DNA from: Bacteroidota bacterium
GTDB taxonomy: Bacteria > Bacteroidota > Bacteroidia > Bacteroidales > CG2-30-32-10
Assembly: GCA_013334735.1 (NCBI GenBank)
Contig: JAAXXA010000035.1
Span: 1-12,214, forward strand
Direction of reading: 5' to 3'
DNA length: 12,214 nucleotides
Every line of letters starts with the position of its first letter. Positions within the stretch are counted from its first letter, which is position 1. Under the pieces are notes generated by a model. It worked only from the letters and a program-made list of their open reading frames with translations. It did no database searches and was not told where the DNA came from. The translations under genes and the position numbers were made by a program. Shown in pieces: positions 1 to 8,900 of this stretch.

Positions 1-132
1 TCTATTTCAAAATCTTACAATGTGTGGGCGCTACCTCGATTTTATATCGTTGATAACAAGCAAACTATACTTGAAAGACCTATGAATATAGATTATTTGA
101 AAAGACAACTGGAAACTTATTATAAAAAGTAG
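1..132 (+). CDS. Thioredoxin-like (TlpA/AhpC-TSA type) protein, C-terminal end only
   Basis: Frame 1 is open from the window edge and ends at TAG (130-132), leaving 43 residues of a gene that starts upstream. The fragment contains YNVWALPRFYIVDNKQTI followed by a Leu/Arg-rich terminal helix. This is the usual end of a thioredoxin fold in Bacteroidota TlpA-like proteins: the hydrophobic residue plus cis-proline before a beta strand (here L11-P12), a strand ending in Asp, a turn with a polar residue, and a final amphipathic helix. The CXXC active site would lie upstream and is not visible, so a redox role is inferred from the fold only. Such proteins are usually periplasmic or membrane-anchored thiol-disulfide oxidoreductases. 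The match is short and the family call is moderate. A peroxiredoxin-like relative is possible. Confidence 0.55.
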   Translation, partial: SISKSYNVWALPRFYIVDNKQTILERPMNIDYLKRQLETYYKK

Positions 133-160
133 GGCAACTGTGAATAGAATTAAACGTCTT
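133..160 (+). promoter_or_regulatory. Putative ECF-sigma-type promoter of the 1183-aa T9SS protein
   Basis: Directly after the stop codon of the preceding gene is GGCAAC (133-138), then 16 nt, then CGTCTT (155-160). This resembles the ECF sigma layout of an -35 element ending in AAC and a -10 element CGTC with 16-17 nt between. The start point would be about 165-170, giving a leader of roughly 75-80 nt before the ATG at 246. No TAnnTTTG primary-sigma element is seen in this gap. The same 9-mer GGCAACTGT with CGTCTT recurs on the minus strand at 12033-12061, upstream of the other T9SS-cargo unit, which makes chance less likely. Assignment to a particular sigma factor is inference. Confidence 0.5.
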
Positions 161-219
161 GTGCAAAAAAAATTGTAATTTTTTTTAAAAATATTCATTT
201 TTTATTTTTAAATTGCACA
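159..219 (+). other. Possible structured 5' leader
   Basis: TGTGCAA (160-166) is complementary to TTGCACA (213-219). Between them lies a perfect A/T palindrome with 10-bp arms (165-174 and 177-186, eight A then TT, a GT centre, then AA and eight T). The two pairings share two bases, so they are alternatives or partly exclusive. The element sits where the leader of the downstream T9SS gene would be. It may only reflect AT-rich composition; the GC-containing outer pair is the better part. Confidence 0.2.
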
Positions 220-245
220 CAATTATAAAATTTATCTAATTATAG

Positions 246-3200
246 ATGAAAAAAATATTTTACAAATTTATTTTTATTTTTACTTTATTTCCCTGTATTT
301 ACGGCTATTCTCAAAATACAGTAATTCATGATATACCATGGAAATCCGATACAGTTGGCATGTGGGGTAGTGGTTCTACTGCATGGAGCATAAACGAAAT
401 AGATACACTTTTTAATTTTTCAATAGGTCCTTATGGAAACTCATATTCCTATGTGGTAGATCTTCCATGGCCCATTTCTGATTCAGTTGGGGCAATTCTC
501 GATTACGGAGTTTCGTTTGAATCACAGCTTGTTTTTGAAATGGTAGGATGGAGCGGAGGTGGTGTAAAAGTGGACTACCCTACTGAAATTACAATGGATT
601 TTCCTGCAAGCGGTTCTTTTGCAAGCGGAGATATGCTTACTATTCAATCTGATTACAGAGTTCAAGATACTATTGTACATCCTGCCGATACTGCAAACTG
701 GGATATATATGCCAATTGGCCCGATGCCGGAAAAATTGAACTTTATTTGAACTTCATGGTTGATGCTCATGCAAATTTAATGTATTCAGACCCTTCTGAT
801 ATTTTTAACATTACTTGGCAAACAATTAACATGTTCCCTCCTATTAATATTAACTTAAATCATTTTGATATTTTTCTTATTGATGTTCCAAATGGCGCAT
901 ATACTATTCCTTGGGTATATACTCATACCGATCCAATTACTAATTCAACCGTTTTCGACTCTATTGGTTTTAAACACGATGTTATGGGTATGCCTATTTC
1001 ATTTCCAAGTTTTTTCTATGATTATGTTGGCATTTCAGGCGATATTACTGTTCCCGATATAACAACCTATAACAAATGGATAGAAGACGAGAAAAAATTA
1101 CATACTTCGGGTTGTGCTGATTTCATACATCTTAATCTGGATATAGTTAAATTTGTTCAGAAAATTTCAGAATGGGTCGGGCATCCGGAAATTAGTACCG
1201 CGATGAATTATTTGCAGGGAAGCTACAGCCAAACATTATTTACCGACCCCTTTTCGGGCGACCCCTTTGATATTAGCTTCGACTGGGACATTCTTCATCT
1301 TGAACTAATGTTTACAAATAAAATATGCCAAACATTAACCTTTGAAGACGATAAAGAATATACTAATTTTTGGGGAAACCCAATCCCGCCAAATCATTAT
1401 CCTAATGTTTGGAATATATTCAAATTTCCAAGTCCTGTTGATTATAATGTATTAGATACCATGGGTGTAATTATTGATTCAGGTACATCCGACAGCATTA
1501 GATTTGGCGCTGATTACGATTTACAGTTACAGTATCCTTGCTATTCTTCCGATTCTTTACCTGTAAATATTACACATTCTATTGATCCATGGCTCACAAA
1601 TGTTGTAAAAGATAGTCTTCAAATTGAATTTGGGATTAAAGTCTTTGACATAGATTACAGTCTAGGATTTGCTTCTTCACCTGTATTTGCAGGAAATTAT
1701 ATTCTTTATTCAGATACTTTTGATCTTGGCACTTATGCAGGACCTACTTTATACGGACCTTGGGTTTTTATGCCATGGAAAATTGTTGGCGATTTTCAGG
1801 ATTCTACTTTTACTCCTGATAAATTTTTAGTTCCAATAAATCAGCCTCTAAGTGATTCTCTTATTGTTTCAAATATTTATTGCTATGGCGACAGCACAGG
1901 AAGTGCTACAGCAGTGGCTTATGGAGGGGCAGGACCATATATTTATTCATGGACCCACGACTCAATTGTTATTTCGGACAGCGCCTCTATTGATAATCTT
2001 TCTATTGGTACTTATTACTTAAATGTAACCGATTTTAACGGGTGTACAATTAATGATTCTGTTGAATTTGCATATTTATTTCCTCAACTTTTCGGATCTC
2101 ATATTTCAACAGATGTTCTATGCCATGGCGAAAGCACAGGCGCTATAACTTTAATAGATACAGGAGGTTCTTCTAATTATTCTTATACATGGGAGCCAAA
2201 TATTGGAACTGATTCAGTTTATAATAACCTTAATGCGGGAACTTATTATGTTACCGTAACTGACGATGTAGGTTGTGTGGCTTTCGACTCTATTGTAATA
2301 AATGAACCCGATTCTGCTTTATTAATTAGTATTATTGATAGCGCCAATGTTACTTGTTATAATGGTAATGATGGTTCAATTAATATAAATTTATCAGGAG
2401 GAGTCAGACCATACTCTTTTTATTGGTCTAATGGTGATACTATTCTGCATTTGGATAGTCTTATTGCAGGAGCTTATACCATTACTGTTACAGATTCAAA
2501 TGCTTGCACGGCAATTAAAACTATTAACATAAGTGAACCCGGTGAAATAATTGTATATGTTCATAATTATTCTATATGTTATGGACAATCAGTTGTTATA
2601 GTTCCTGATTCCACAACAGGGGGAACAATACCATTTACTTACTGGTGGGATGGTACACCCGGTTCTAGTATGACTGTAAATCCCTCTGTTACGACCAATT
2701 ATTCCGTTTATGCTGTTGATTCTAATAATTGCAGTGGTAATATTACAACATTTACCATTGAAGTAACCGCCCCTCTTACTATTGATGTTACAGCAATAAA
2801 GGATTCTCTTTGCCAAGGCGATTCCATACAACTATTTGCAAACATTACAGGTGGTGGCGGTCCACCATACATTATATATCTTGACAATGGACAATCAGGA
2901 GCCTCCCCTATTACTGTTTTACCAAGTCAAACAACTTCATATATAGCTACGGTATGGGATAGTTGTAGATATGCAAGTTCTTCCGACACTATTTTAATTA
3001 CCGTAATGCCTTTACCATCAAGGAGTTTCGACGCATCGCCAGCATCAGGTTGTCAGCCTTTTACAGTTCCGTTTAATTATTTTTCATCTGATACAGGTCT
3101 GGCTTTTAGTTGGAATTTTGGAGAAGATTCCACTATTGTTACTGATCCAAAACCTGTTTACACATATAATAATGTGGGTACTTATAATGTAAGCCTAACA

Positions 3201-3797
3201 GTTACTACACCTTTTGGCTGTGTTGATTCAATTACTAAAAATAATATGATAGAAGTTTGGTTAAAACCAACTGCATATTTCTCACAGGATCCGGCAATTA
3301 TTGACTTATATAATCCGTTTGTTAATTTTAGTAATCTATCTTCTACAACTTATGGCAGTTTATGGGATTTCGGCGATGGTTCCACTTCTACAATTACTAG
3401 TCCTAACCATCAGTTTCTTTCAGTTGATTCATTTGACATAATGCTTGTTGCCATATCAGATCAGGGCTGTCTTGATACAGCATGGAGCGATGTAATCGTT
3501 AAAGATACTATTGATTTATTTGTTCCTAATGTTTTTTCTCCTGACGGTAATGGAATTAATGATATTTTCAAGCCCGAGGGTAATATATATGCGCCTGTTT
3601 ACAAAATGATTATATTTGACAGATGGGGCGAAAAGATTTTTGAGAGTACCGATATTCTCAAAGGCTGGGATGGTACTATTAAAGGTAAACCCATTAACGT
3701 GGATGAGGTTTTTGTTTATACTATAATTTATAAAGATACAAAAGGTGTTTTACATAAATTAATGGGGGATGTAACTCTATTACATACATCTCCATAA
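246..3797 (+). CDS. Large secreted T9SS protein with SprB repeats, Ig-like/PKD domains and gliding-type C-terminal sorting domain
   Basis: This 1183-aa protein should be exported by Sec and then carried across the outer membrane by type IX secretion. It starts with a signal peptide (Lys-rich start, hydrophobic core, likely cut near residue 22-23 before QN). Residues 24 to about 535 are beta-rich and I do not recognise them; around 285-360 is a helical, Cys-containing stretch. Three SprB repeats follow at about 540-608, 617-689 and 692-767, each with the pattern C-(Y/H)-G/N-x-S/D-x-G, then Y-x-Y/F-x-W, then the G-T/A-Y-x-x-x-V-T-D core. Two Ig-like modules occupy 768-922. Two PKD domains follow at 924-1007 (WNFGED near 956) and 1008-1090 (WDFGDGS near 1039). 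The last ~92 residues are the type B sorting domain (TIGR04131 type): PNVFSPDGNGINDIFKP, FDRWGEKIF and GWDG. Tandem TAA stops end the gene. SprB repeats are known from the Flavobacterium gliding adhesin, but this protein is far shorter than SprB, so an adhesin or matrix role is inference. Confidence 0.9.
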   Translation: MKKIFYKFIFIFTLFPCIYGYSQNTVIHDIPWKSDTVGMWGSGSTAWSINEIDTLFNFSIGPYGNSYSYVVDLPWPISDSVGAILDYGVSFESQLVFEMVGWSGGGVKVDYPTEITMDFPASGSFASGDMLTIQSDYRVQDTIVHPADTANWDIYANWPDAGKIELYLNFMVDAHANLMYSDPSDIFNITWQTINMFPPININLNHFDIFLIDVPNGAYTIPWVYTHTDPITNSTVFDSIGFKHDVMGMPISFPSFFYDYVGISGDITVPDITTYNKWIEDEKKLHTSGCADFIHLNLDIVKFVQKISEWVGHPEISTAMNYLQGSYSQTLFTDPFSGDPFDISFDWDILHLELMFTNKICQTLTFEDDKEYTNFWGNPIPPNHYPNVWNIFKFPSPVDYNVLDTMGVIIDSGTSDSIRFGADYDLQLQYPCYSSDSLPVNITHSIDPWLTNVVKDSLQIEFGIKVFDIDYSLGFASSPVFAGNYILYSDTFDLGTYAGPTLYGPWVFMPWKIVGDFQDSTFTPDKFLVPINQPLSDSLIVSNIYCYGDSTGSATAVAYGGAGPYIYSWTHDSIVISDSASIDNLSIGTYYLNVTDFNGCTINDSVEFAYLFPQLFGSHISTDVLCHGESTGAITLIDTGGSSNYSYTWEPNIGTDSVYNNLNAGTYYVTVTDDVGCVAFDSIVINEPDSALLISIIDSANVTCYNGNDGSININLSGGVRPYSFYWSNGDTILHLDSLIAGAYTITVTDSNACTAIKTINISEPGEIIVYVHNYSICYGQSVVIVPDSTTGGTIPFTYWWDGTPGSSMTVNPSVTTNYSVYAVDSNNCSGNITTFTIEVTAPLTIDVTAIKDSLCQGDSIQLFANITGGGGPPYIIYLDNGQSGASPITVLPSQTTSYIATVWDSCRYASSSDTILITVMPLPSRSFDASPASGCQPFTVPFNYFSSDTGLAFSWNFGEDSTIVTDPKPVYTYNNVGTYNVSLTVTTPFGCVDSITKNNMIEVWLKPTAYFSQDPAIIDLYNPFVNFSNLSSTTYGSLWDFGDGSTSTITSPNHQFLSVDSFDIMLVAISDQGCLDTAWSDVIVKDTIDLFVPNVFSPDGNGINDIFKPEGNIYAPVYKMIIFDRWGEKIFESTDILKGWDGTIKGKPINVDEVFVYTIIYKDTKGVLHKLMGDVTLLHTSP
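1863..2545 (+). repeat. Three tandem SprB-type coding repeats
   Basis: Three successive units of about 75-80 codons encode SprB-like modules. The first two units keep nucleotide similarity at their start: 1881-1900 and 2121-2140 match at 18 of 20 positions, exactly 240 bp apart and in register. The third unit (from about 2319) is recognisable at protein level only. This suggests that unit 2 or unit 1 arose by a fairly recent in-frame duplication. Confidence 0.7.
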
Positions 3798-3875
3798 TAA
3801 ATTGCTGCATTTATACCTTTCAATTTTATCTAACAATTAATCTTATTTATTAATCTCTTAAATTAATAGCTTATT

Positions 3876-5519
3876 ATGTCATGTAAATGTTGTTGTACCG
3901 ATAATTCAATTGATTTGTCGGTTTATGGAATTAACCAAGTAAAAGAAGTTTGCTATAATTCATCATATAACGATTTGTTTGAAGAAGAAACTGCTTCCAA
4001 TCTTGAAGGATTTGAAAAAGGATATTTAACAAATACCGGTTGTGTTGCCGTTGATACAGGAATTTACACAGGACGTTCCCCTAAAGACAAATATATTGTT
4101 AAAGAAGAATCTTCCGAAAAAAATGTATGGTGGGCAACACCTGAAAGAAAAAAATCGGATAACAAACCAATCTCTGAAAATATTTGGAATTCCTTAAAAA
4201 AAATATCACAAAATCAACTAAGTGATAAAAAATTATATGTAGTTGATGCCTTTTGCGGAGCAAATAAAAACACACGATTGAGTTTGCGCCTGATTACCGA
4301 AGTTGCATGGGCGGCGCATTTTGTAAAAAATATGTTCATCAGACCAACAGATGAGGAATTAAAAAATTTCAAACCCGATTTTTCTATCCTTCATGCTTGT
4401 AAAGCGACTAATCCAAACTGGAAAGAACAAGGATTAAATAGCGAAGTATTTGTGGCATTCAACCTCAATGAACGCATGGCTGTTATAGGAGGCACTTGGT
4501 ATGGTGGCGAAATGAAAAAAGGTATGTTTTCTGTAATGAACTACTTCCTCCCGCTTAAAGGCATTTCATCTATGCATTGTTCTGCTAACATGGGTAAAAA
4601 TGGCGATACTGCTATATTTTTCGGACTTTCCGGAACAGGAAAAACTACGCTATCAGCCGATCCAAAACGTTTATTAATTGGTGATGATGAACATGGATGG
4701 GATGATGATGGAATTTTTAATTTTGAAGGTGGTTGCTACGCTAAATGTATTAAGTTGAGCAAAGAAAACGAACCTGATATTTATAATTCTATTCGTAGAG
4801 ATGCTCTTCTCGAAAATGTAGTATTTGATAAAAAAACCGGTGAAATAGATTTCAATGATGGGTCGAAGACAGAAAACACAAGAGTCTCCTACCCTATTTA
4901 TCACATTGAAAACATTGTTAAGCCTGTTTCTAAAGGCGGACACCCTAAAAATATTATTTTTCTTACTGCCGATGCTTTTGGCGTTTTACCTCCGGTAGCT
5001 AAATTAACTTATGACCAAACAATGTATCATTTTTTGAGTGGTTATACTGCTAAAGTTGCAGGTACCGAACGTGGCATAAAAGAACCTACACCTACATTTT
5101 CTTCATGTTTTGGTGCAGCTTTCCTGCTTTTACACCCTACAGTTTATGCTAAAGAACTGGCAAAAAAGATGAAACAACATGGTTCTTCAGCATATCTCGT
5201 TAATACAGGTTGGATTGGAGGGCCATACGGAATCGGTAATAGAATTGACATTCCTTCTACACGTGCTATTATTGATGCTATTTTAGACGGTTCCCTTGAA
5301 AATGCCGAATACGAAGAGCTCCCTGTTTTTGGATTAATGACACCCCAAGCGGTAAAAGGTGTTGAAAATAGAATCCTGAATCCTCGCAATTTATGGCAAA
5401 ATCCAGAAGAATGGGATGCTGCTTCAGCTAATTTAGCTAAAAAATTCATTGCTAATTTCGATAATTTTACCGATAACGAAGAAGGTAAAAGACTAATAGC
5501 TGCCGGACCAAAATTATAA
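3876..5519 (+). CDS. pckA: Phosphoenolpyruvate carboxykinase (ATP)
   Basis: This cytoplasmic enzyme converts oxaloacetate and ATP to phosphoenolpyruvate, CO2 and ADP, the entry step of gluconeogenesis; in many anaerobes it also runs in reverse to fix CO2. The 547-aa protein is slightly longer than the usual 530-540. Motifs present in order: TGRSPKDKY with substrate-binding R67; YGGEMKKGMF with metal-ligand K215; MHCSANMG with H234; the P-loop GLSGTGKTT (250-258) with K256; the GDDEHGWDDDG kinase-2/metal motif with D271; and ENTRVSYPI with R336. All equivalents of the E. coli catalytic residues are kept, so it should be active and ATP-type rather than GTP-type. The ATG at 3876 is the only reasonable start, because the next in-frame Met lies well inside the conserved domain. 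Residues 1-11 are a short extension with four cysteines (C3, C5, C6, C7) before the conserved DLSxYGI. The 78-bp upstream gap shows no convincing promoter. A terminator follows 19 bp after the stop. Confidence 0.97.
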   Translation: MSCKCCCTDNSIDLSVYGINQVKEVCYNSSYNDLFEEETASNLEGFEKGYLTNTGCVAVDTGIYTGRSPKDKYIVKEESSEKNVWWATPERKKSDNKPISENIWNSLKKISQNQLSDKKLYVVDAFCGANKNTRLSLRLITEVAWAAHFVKNMFIRPTDEELKNFKPDFSILHACKATNPNWKEQGLNSEVFVAFNLNERMAVIGGTWYGGEMKKGMFSVMNYFLPLKGISSMHCSANMGKNGDTAIFFGLSGTGKTTLSADPKRLLIGDDEHGWDDDGIFNFEGGCYAKCIKLSKENEPDIYNSIRRDALLENVVFDKKTGEIDFNDGSKTENTRVSYPIYHIENIVKPVSKGGHPKNIIFLTADAFGVLPPVAKLTYDQTMYHFLSGYTAKVAGTERGIKEPTPTFSSCFGAAFLLLHPTVYAKELAKKMKQHGSSAYLVNTGWIGGPYGIGNRIDIPSTRAIIDAILDGSLENAEYEELPVFGLMTPQAVKGVENRILNPRNLWQNPEEWDAASANLAKKFIANFDNFTDNEEGKRLIAAGPKL

Positions 5520-5538
5520 TTGTATTATCATTGTTTTG

Positions 5539-5571
5539 AAGCACAGGAATAATCTTTCTGTGCTTTTTTTT
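5539..5571 (+). terminator. Rho-independent terminator of pckA
   Basis: AAGCACAG (5539-5546) pairs with CTGTGCTT (5558-5565). Three further pairs inside (GAA with TTT, one of them G-T) leave a 5-nt loop. The stem runs into eight T (5564-5571). It lies 19 bp after the pckA stop and before the cold-shock promoter, so it separates the two transcripts. Confidence 0.88.
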
Positions 5572-5628
5572 GCATACTATTTTTAATAAATATATGCTAA
5601 GTCGTTATTTTTTATTTATTAATTTATA

Positions 5629-5657
5629 AAAGAATATTGTTTATTACAATATTCTTT
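5629..5657. promoter_or_regulatory. Operator-like perfect inverted repeat over the csp promoter
   Basis: AAAGAATATTG (5629-5639) and CAATATTCTTT (5647-5657) are perfect 11-bp inverted arms around a 7-nt centre. They include the -33 TTG and reach to within one base of the -7 element. A dimeric repressor bound here would block RNA polymerase. The repeat lies upstream of the expected start point, so it is more likely a DNA operator than an RNA structure. It has no long T tract typical of a terminator, though a weak terminator role cannot be excluded. Confidence 0.5.
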
Positions 5658-5666
5658 GTAATTTTG
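5637..5666 (+). promoter_or_regulatory. Bacteroidota primary-sigma promoter of the cold-shock gene
   Basis: TTG (5637-5639) is separated by 19 nt from TAATTTTG (5659-5666), which fits the phylum's -33 TTG / -7 TAnnTTTG pattern exactly. Transcription would start near 5672, giving a leader of about 35-40 nt before the ATG at 5709. The arms of a perfect inverted repeat overlap the -33 element and fill the spacer. Confidence 0.7.
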
Positions 5667-5708
5667 CATTTTAGAATAAATGATTTACTAATATTAAAAT
5701 TTAAATTA

Positions 5709-5903
5709 ATGGCAACTGGAAAAGTAAAATTCTTTAATCGGAAAAAAGGTTATGGTTTTGTTGTTGATGATGAATCATCAAACGAAATTTTTATTCACAT
5801 TACCGGTTTGGTTGATCGTGATCTTTTAGAAAATGACGAAGTGGAGTTTGATATAACGGAAGATGAACGAGGCAAAAAGGCAATAAATGTGAAGAAAAAA
5901 TAA
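5709..5903 (+). CDS. csp: Cold-shock domain protein (CspA family)
   Basis: This 64-aa protein is a single cold-shock domain, an OB-fold that binds single-stranded nucleic acid and acts as an RNA chaperone in the cytoplasm. It opens MATGKVKFFN and has RNP1 (KGYGFV, residues 13-18) and RNP2 (IFIH). The acidic middle and basic tail (ending NVKKK) are as in other Bacteroidota Csp proteins, and the length is normal for the family. The frame is open further upstream to a TTG at 5637, but that TTG is the -33 promoter element and the extra residues do not match the family, so the ATG at 5709 is chosen. The gene has its own promoter and operator-like repeat, with terminators on both sides, so it is probably monocistronic. 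Whether it is cold-induced cannot be read from the sequence; the leader is shorter than in classical E. coli cspA. Confidence 0.95.
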   Translation: MATGKVKFFNRKKGYGFVVDDESSNEIFIHITGLVDRDLLENDEVEFDITEDERGKKAINVKKK

Positions 5904-5911
5904 TTTTTTTC

Positions 5912-5945
5912 AAAAAAAATCCCGGCTCATAAGGTCGGGATTTTT
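5912..5945. terminator. Bidirectional rho-independent terminator between csp and the minus-strand pair
   Basis: AAAAATCCCG (5915-5924) pairs with CGGGATTTTT (5936-5945). Three more inner pairs (GCT with GGT, including G-T pairs) leave a CATAA loop. Eight A on the left (5912-5919) and five T on the right supply a U tract on either strand. It lies 8 bp after the csp stop and 44 bp beyond the stop of the converging minus-strand gene, so it can end both transcripts. Confidence 0.88.
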
Positions 5946-5989
5946 ACTTTAATAAAGTTCTTCAAATTATAGTGTCAAACAAAATAGAA

Positions 5990-8900
5990 CTATCTTAAAA
6001 CATTAACAATACCTTTCATCGAAGTTCCGGTTTTTAATGTTAAAACCCAATAATATACTCCATCGGAATTGTTTTCGGCGTCCCAATCATTCTTATAATC
6101 TTCGCTTTCATATACTTTTTTTCCCCATCTGTTAAAAATCTGTAGTTTGGAATTAGGATAACTTTCCAATCCTTTCATGAAGAAAAAATCATTTTTGCTG
6201 TCCTTATTTCCCGGTGTTATAACATTTGGAGCAACAATTTCGCATGCTTCCATAGTTATAGGTTCAATGGTTTTTGAATTGCATCCGTTTTCAGTTACAG
6301 TTAATTCAACATTATATATTCCTATATCCGACCATGAAATTTCGTAAGGTCCAATTCCAGAACCTGAAATTATATTTGCGCCATTAAAGTTCCATAAAAA
6401 ATTGGCATTTGAAGTCCCACTCCCTGTGTATGCAATAGGAGAAGTTGCATCATGACAAAATGGGCTTTTAAACGAAAATGTTGATGAAGGAACTTTATTG
6501 ATAATAATATTTTGTTTTAAAGTATCAAAACAACCATTTAATGCAGTAACAATAAGTTGAACATCATACGACCCATCGTTATGATACAAATGCGTGGGGT
6601 TAACCAAATCAGAAGACTCGTTGTCTTCTCCAAAGTACCATAACCACGAATTTACATTACCCTGAGAACTATCAGTAAATTGAGTAAAGTTTCCAAAACA
6701 CTGATTGGGTATGCTAAAATAAGGTCGAGGTGTTTCTAAGATATAAACATAGTTTGAGTCTTTTGATGCGCAACCATATTTGGTAACTGTCAATATTACT
6801 TTATGCTGCCCGGTTGAATCCCAAGCGGCTTGTTGATTGGGGTTATTACCTCCGGGTGCGCCCGTTCCGCCACCAAAATTCCATGCGTAACTTACAGGAG
6901 TAGATGTTCCTGTATAAGCTAAAGTTGCTTTTTCTCCAGAACATAATGTATCAGGAAGTAATGAAAATGAAGCTTCAGGATGCTGAGTTATAACAACATT
7001 TTTACTACCATTTGCCGGACCGCATTCATTTAAACATAAAATTTTAAGTGTATAAATTCCTTCCTCATCAAAACGTATATTCAATATATTGTTTGATGTA
7101 TCTACAACGGTTCCAAATTCTGATGTCCATTCATAATAAACGCTATTTTGAAATGGAACCTGATAATGCAATGTGTCTCCTAAACAAGCCTGACTTGGTC
7201 CTGATATATTAGCGCTCGGAGTCCCCTTAACTGTTAATGAAGTACTGTTAGGTGTAACAGGTCCCTGACACCCAAAATTGGTCTCCTGAACAGTAAGATT
7301 ATAAGTACCTGCTCCATAAAATAGAATACCAATAGCAGCATCTGTAGAAAATAAATTACCGTTAAGATACCATTCATAAGTTGAAAACATTGGCATACCT
7401 GCGTTATATGGAATAGGATAAAAATATACCGCGGTATTAGTACATAAAACTGAATCGGGAGGCGATTGCCAAATTGTAAGATTATCAGCAGGAGCACCTA
7501 TTGTAAGGAAAATCAAAGTACCAAGCAGATCATAAGAGTGTGATGAACTTGTTGCTACTATTCGGGCATAATACATACCGGGCGCAAGTCCTAAAGATGC
7601 TAAATCCTGAACGGGTGGGATATGTATTTGCATAGTTGTATCACTGGTTGCTGTAACATCTCCTAATACTCCAATGTTAACAGTCATAAAATACGCTGGG
7701 TCTAGTATCTCAAGCAAAAAATGATTTGAAGCATCATAAACGGCAGCAGTAGTAGTCGAATCAAAATGATTCATATCAATAGTTATTGTAGTATCAAATC
7801 CCTGAGTACTTGAAATACATGCTTGTATCGATTGTTTTTTATTAGTTTCTATATCACAGTGCTTAAGGCAAAAAGGACCATATACCACCTGCCCTATTGT
7901 AGCAGGAGATGTAGAACTGACTCTTAAATAATAATTGCATCCGTCAGGTATCGGTTGGTTGTCCTCATTTACTAAACCACCCACAGTGCCGGGACCAGGA
8001 ACTATATCAGGATCATAAGTAGCATTATCGGGGCTTGAACCAAAAACATTAAGGTTTGATGAAAAGGTTCCGGTTGAATCCGATAATTCTGCATAATAAT
8101 TATTTCCAGGCAAGAATACTCCCGTTGAGAAAAAAGGAACAAGAATCACACTGCCTATACAAACAGTATCATCATTGCATATAACAGGCATTTGTGTTTC
8201 TACCGTATTAGGGCAATTTAGTACCTCAAAACAGGCGCTGGCATTAGTGTAAAAATTTAAACCATAAAAAGAATAAGAATATTTTATCCTGATTTTATAA
8301 CAGGTTCCGGGAGGTGTATTACTTGGTATTGTAGTTGATAATACAGAATTTGATTGTAAATTACTAATCTGATTAATACCTAAACTAATTGGATTAGAAA
8401 AATTACCTGTGGCATCAGATAGTTCTACTTCATAAAATCCGGAACCACAAATTGGAACAGGCATGTGGAAAAAAACATTTACCGCATAATTTTGACAAAC
8501 GGGAGTTGGCGCCACTGTATCAAGAATAACATTAAAACCAACAGATGAGTTATCAAAATTACCCTTTAGATAAACATCATCAATTCCAAAAGACATTTTA
8601 CCGGGTAATGAACCTGAATTGTTCACCCACCTAATGCCAAATTTTAAATTAACAATATTATCAAAGGCTGCATCGTGAAAAGTTACATTCTTCCACATCA
8701 TTTGATTACTATATGTTCCTATTGAAGTCCATGGACCATTATCCGCGCTATAATAAACTTCGGCATAAGCGCCAGGAGACCCTTCACAAATATAAAAAAA
8801 TGTAAATATTACATCTGTGATTCCAAGAGTACAAAAGCCCGGTCCAAATTGAACAAATCTATCGGAAGCAACTGTTGGATTATAATTGCAATTAGAAATA

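Noticed and set aside
246..330. Lipoprotein reading of the 1183-aa protein from the Cys in LFPC (residue 17)
   Set aside because: The residues before Cys do not fit a lipobox, and a T9SS C-terminal sorting domain with an SQ-type signal peptidase I site is the consistent reading.
3814..3821. TACCTTTC as a -7 element for pckA
   Set aside because: It lacks the final G of TAnnTTTG and has no TTG about 19 nt upstream. The pckA promoter remains unlocated.
3836..3867. Repeated ATTAATCT (3836-3843, 3849-3856) and ATTAAT (3862-3867) before pckA, considered as a regulatory direct repeat
   Set aside because: Low-complexity A/T words are expected in such spacers. The 13-nt periodicity is not a good operator spacing and no promoter element lies nearby.
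4674..5449. Minus-strand open frames of 89 and 101 aa inside pckA
   Set aside because: They lie fully opposite a highly conserved enzyme gene, match no family and have no promoter. They are antisense shadows.
5637..5708. Longer start for the cold-shock protein from TTG at 5637 (88 aa)
   Set aside because: The TTG is the -33 promoter element, the extra residues are hydrophobic and unlike the family, and MATGKVKFFN is the standard N-terminus.
5956..5992. AGTTCT/AGAACT hairpin just after the stop of the 1073-aa gene
   Set aside because: Only six pairs around a loop of about 24 nt with no T tract. The strong hairpin at 5912-5945 explains termination better.
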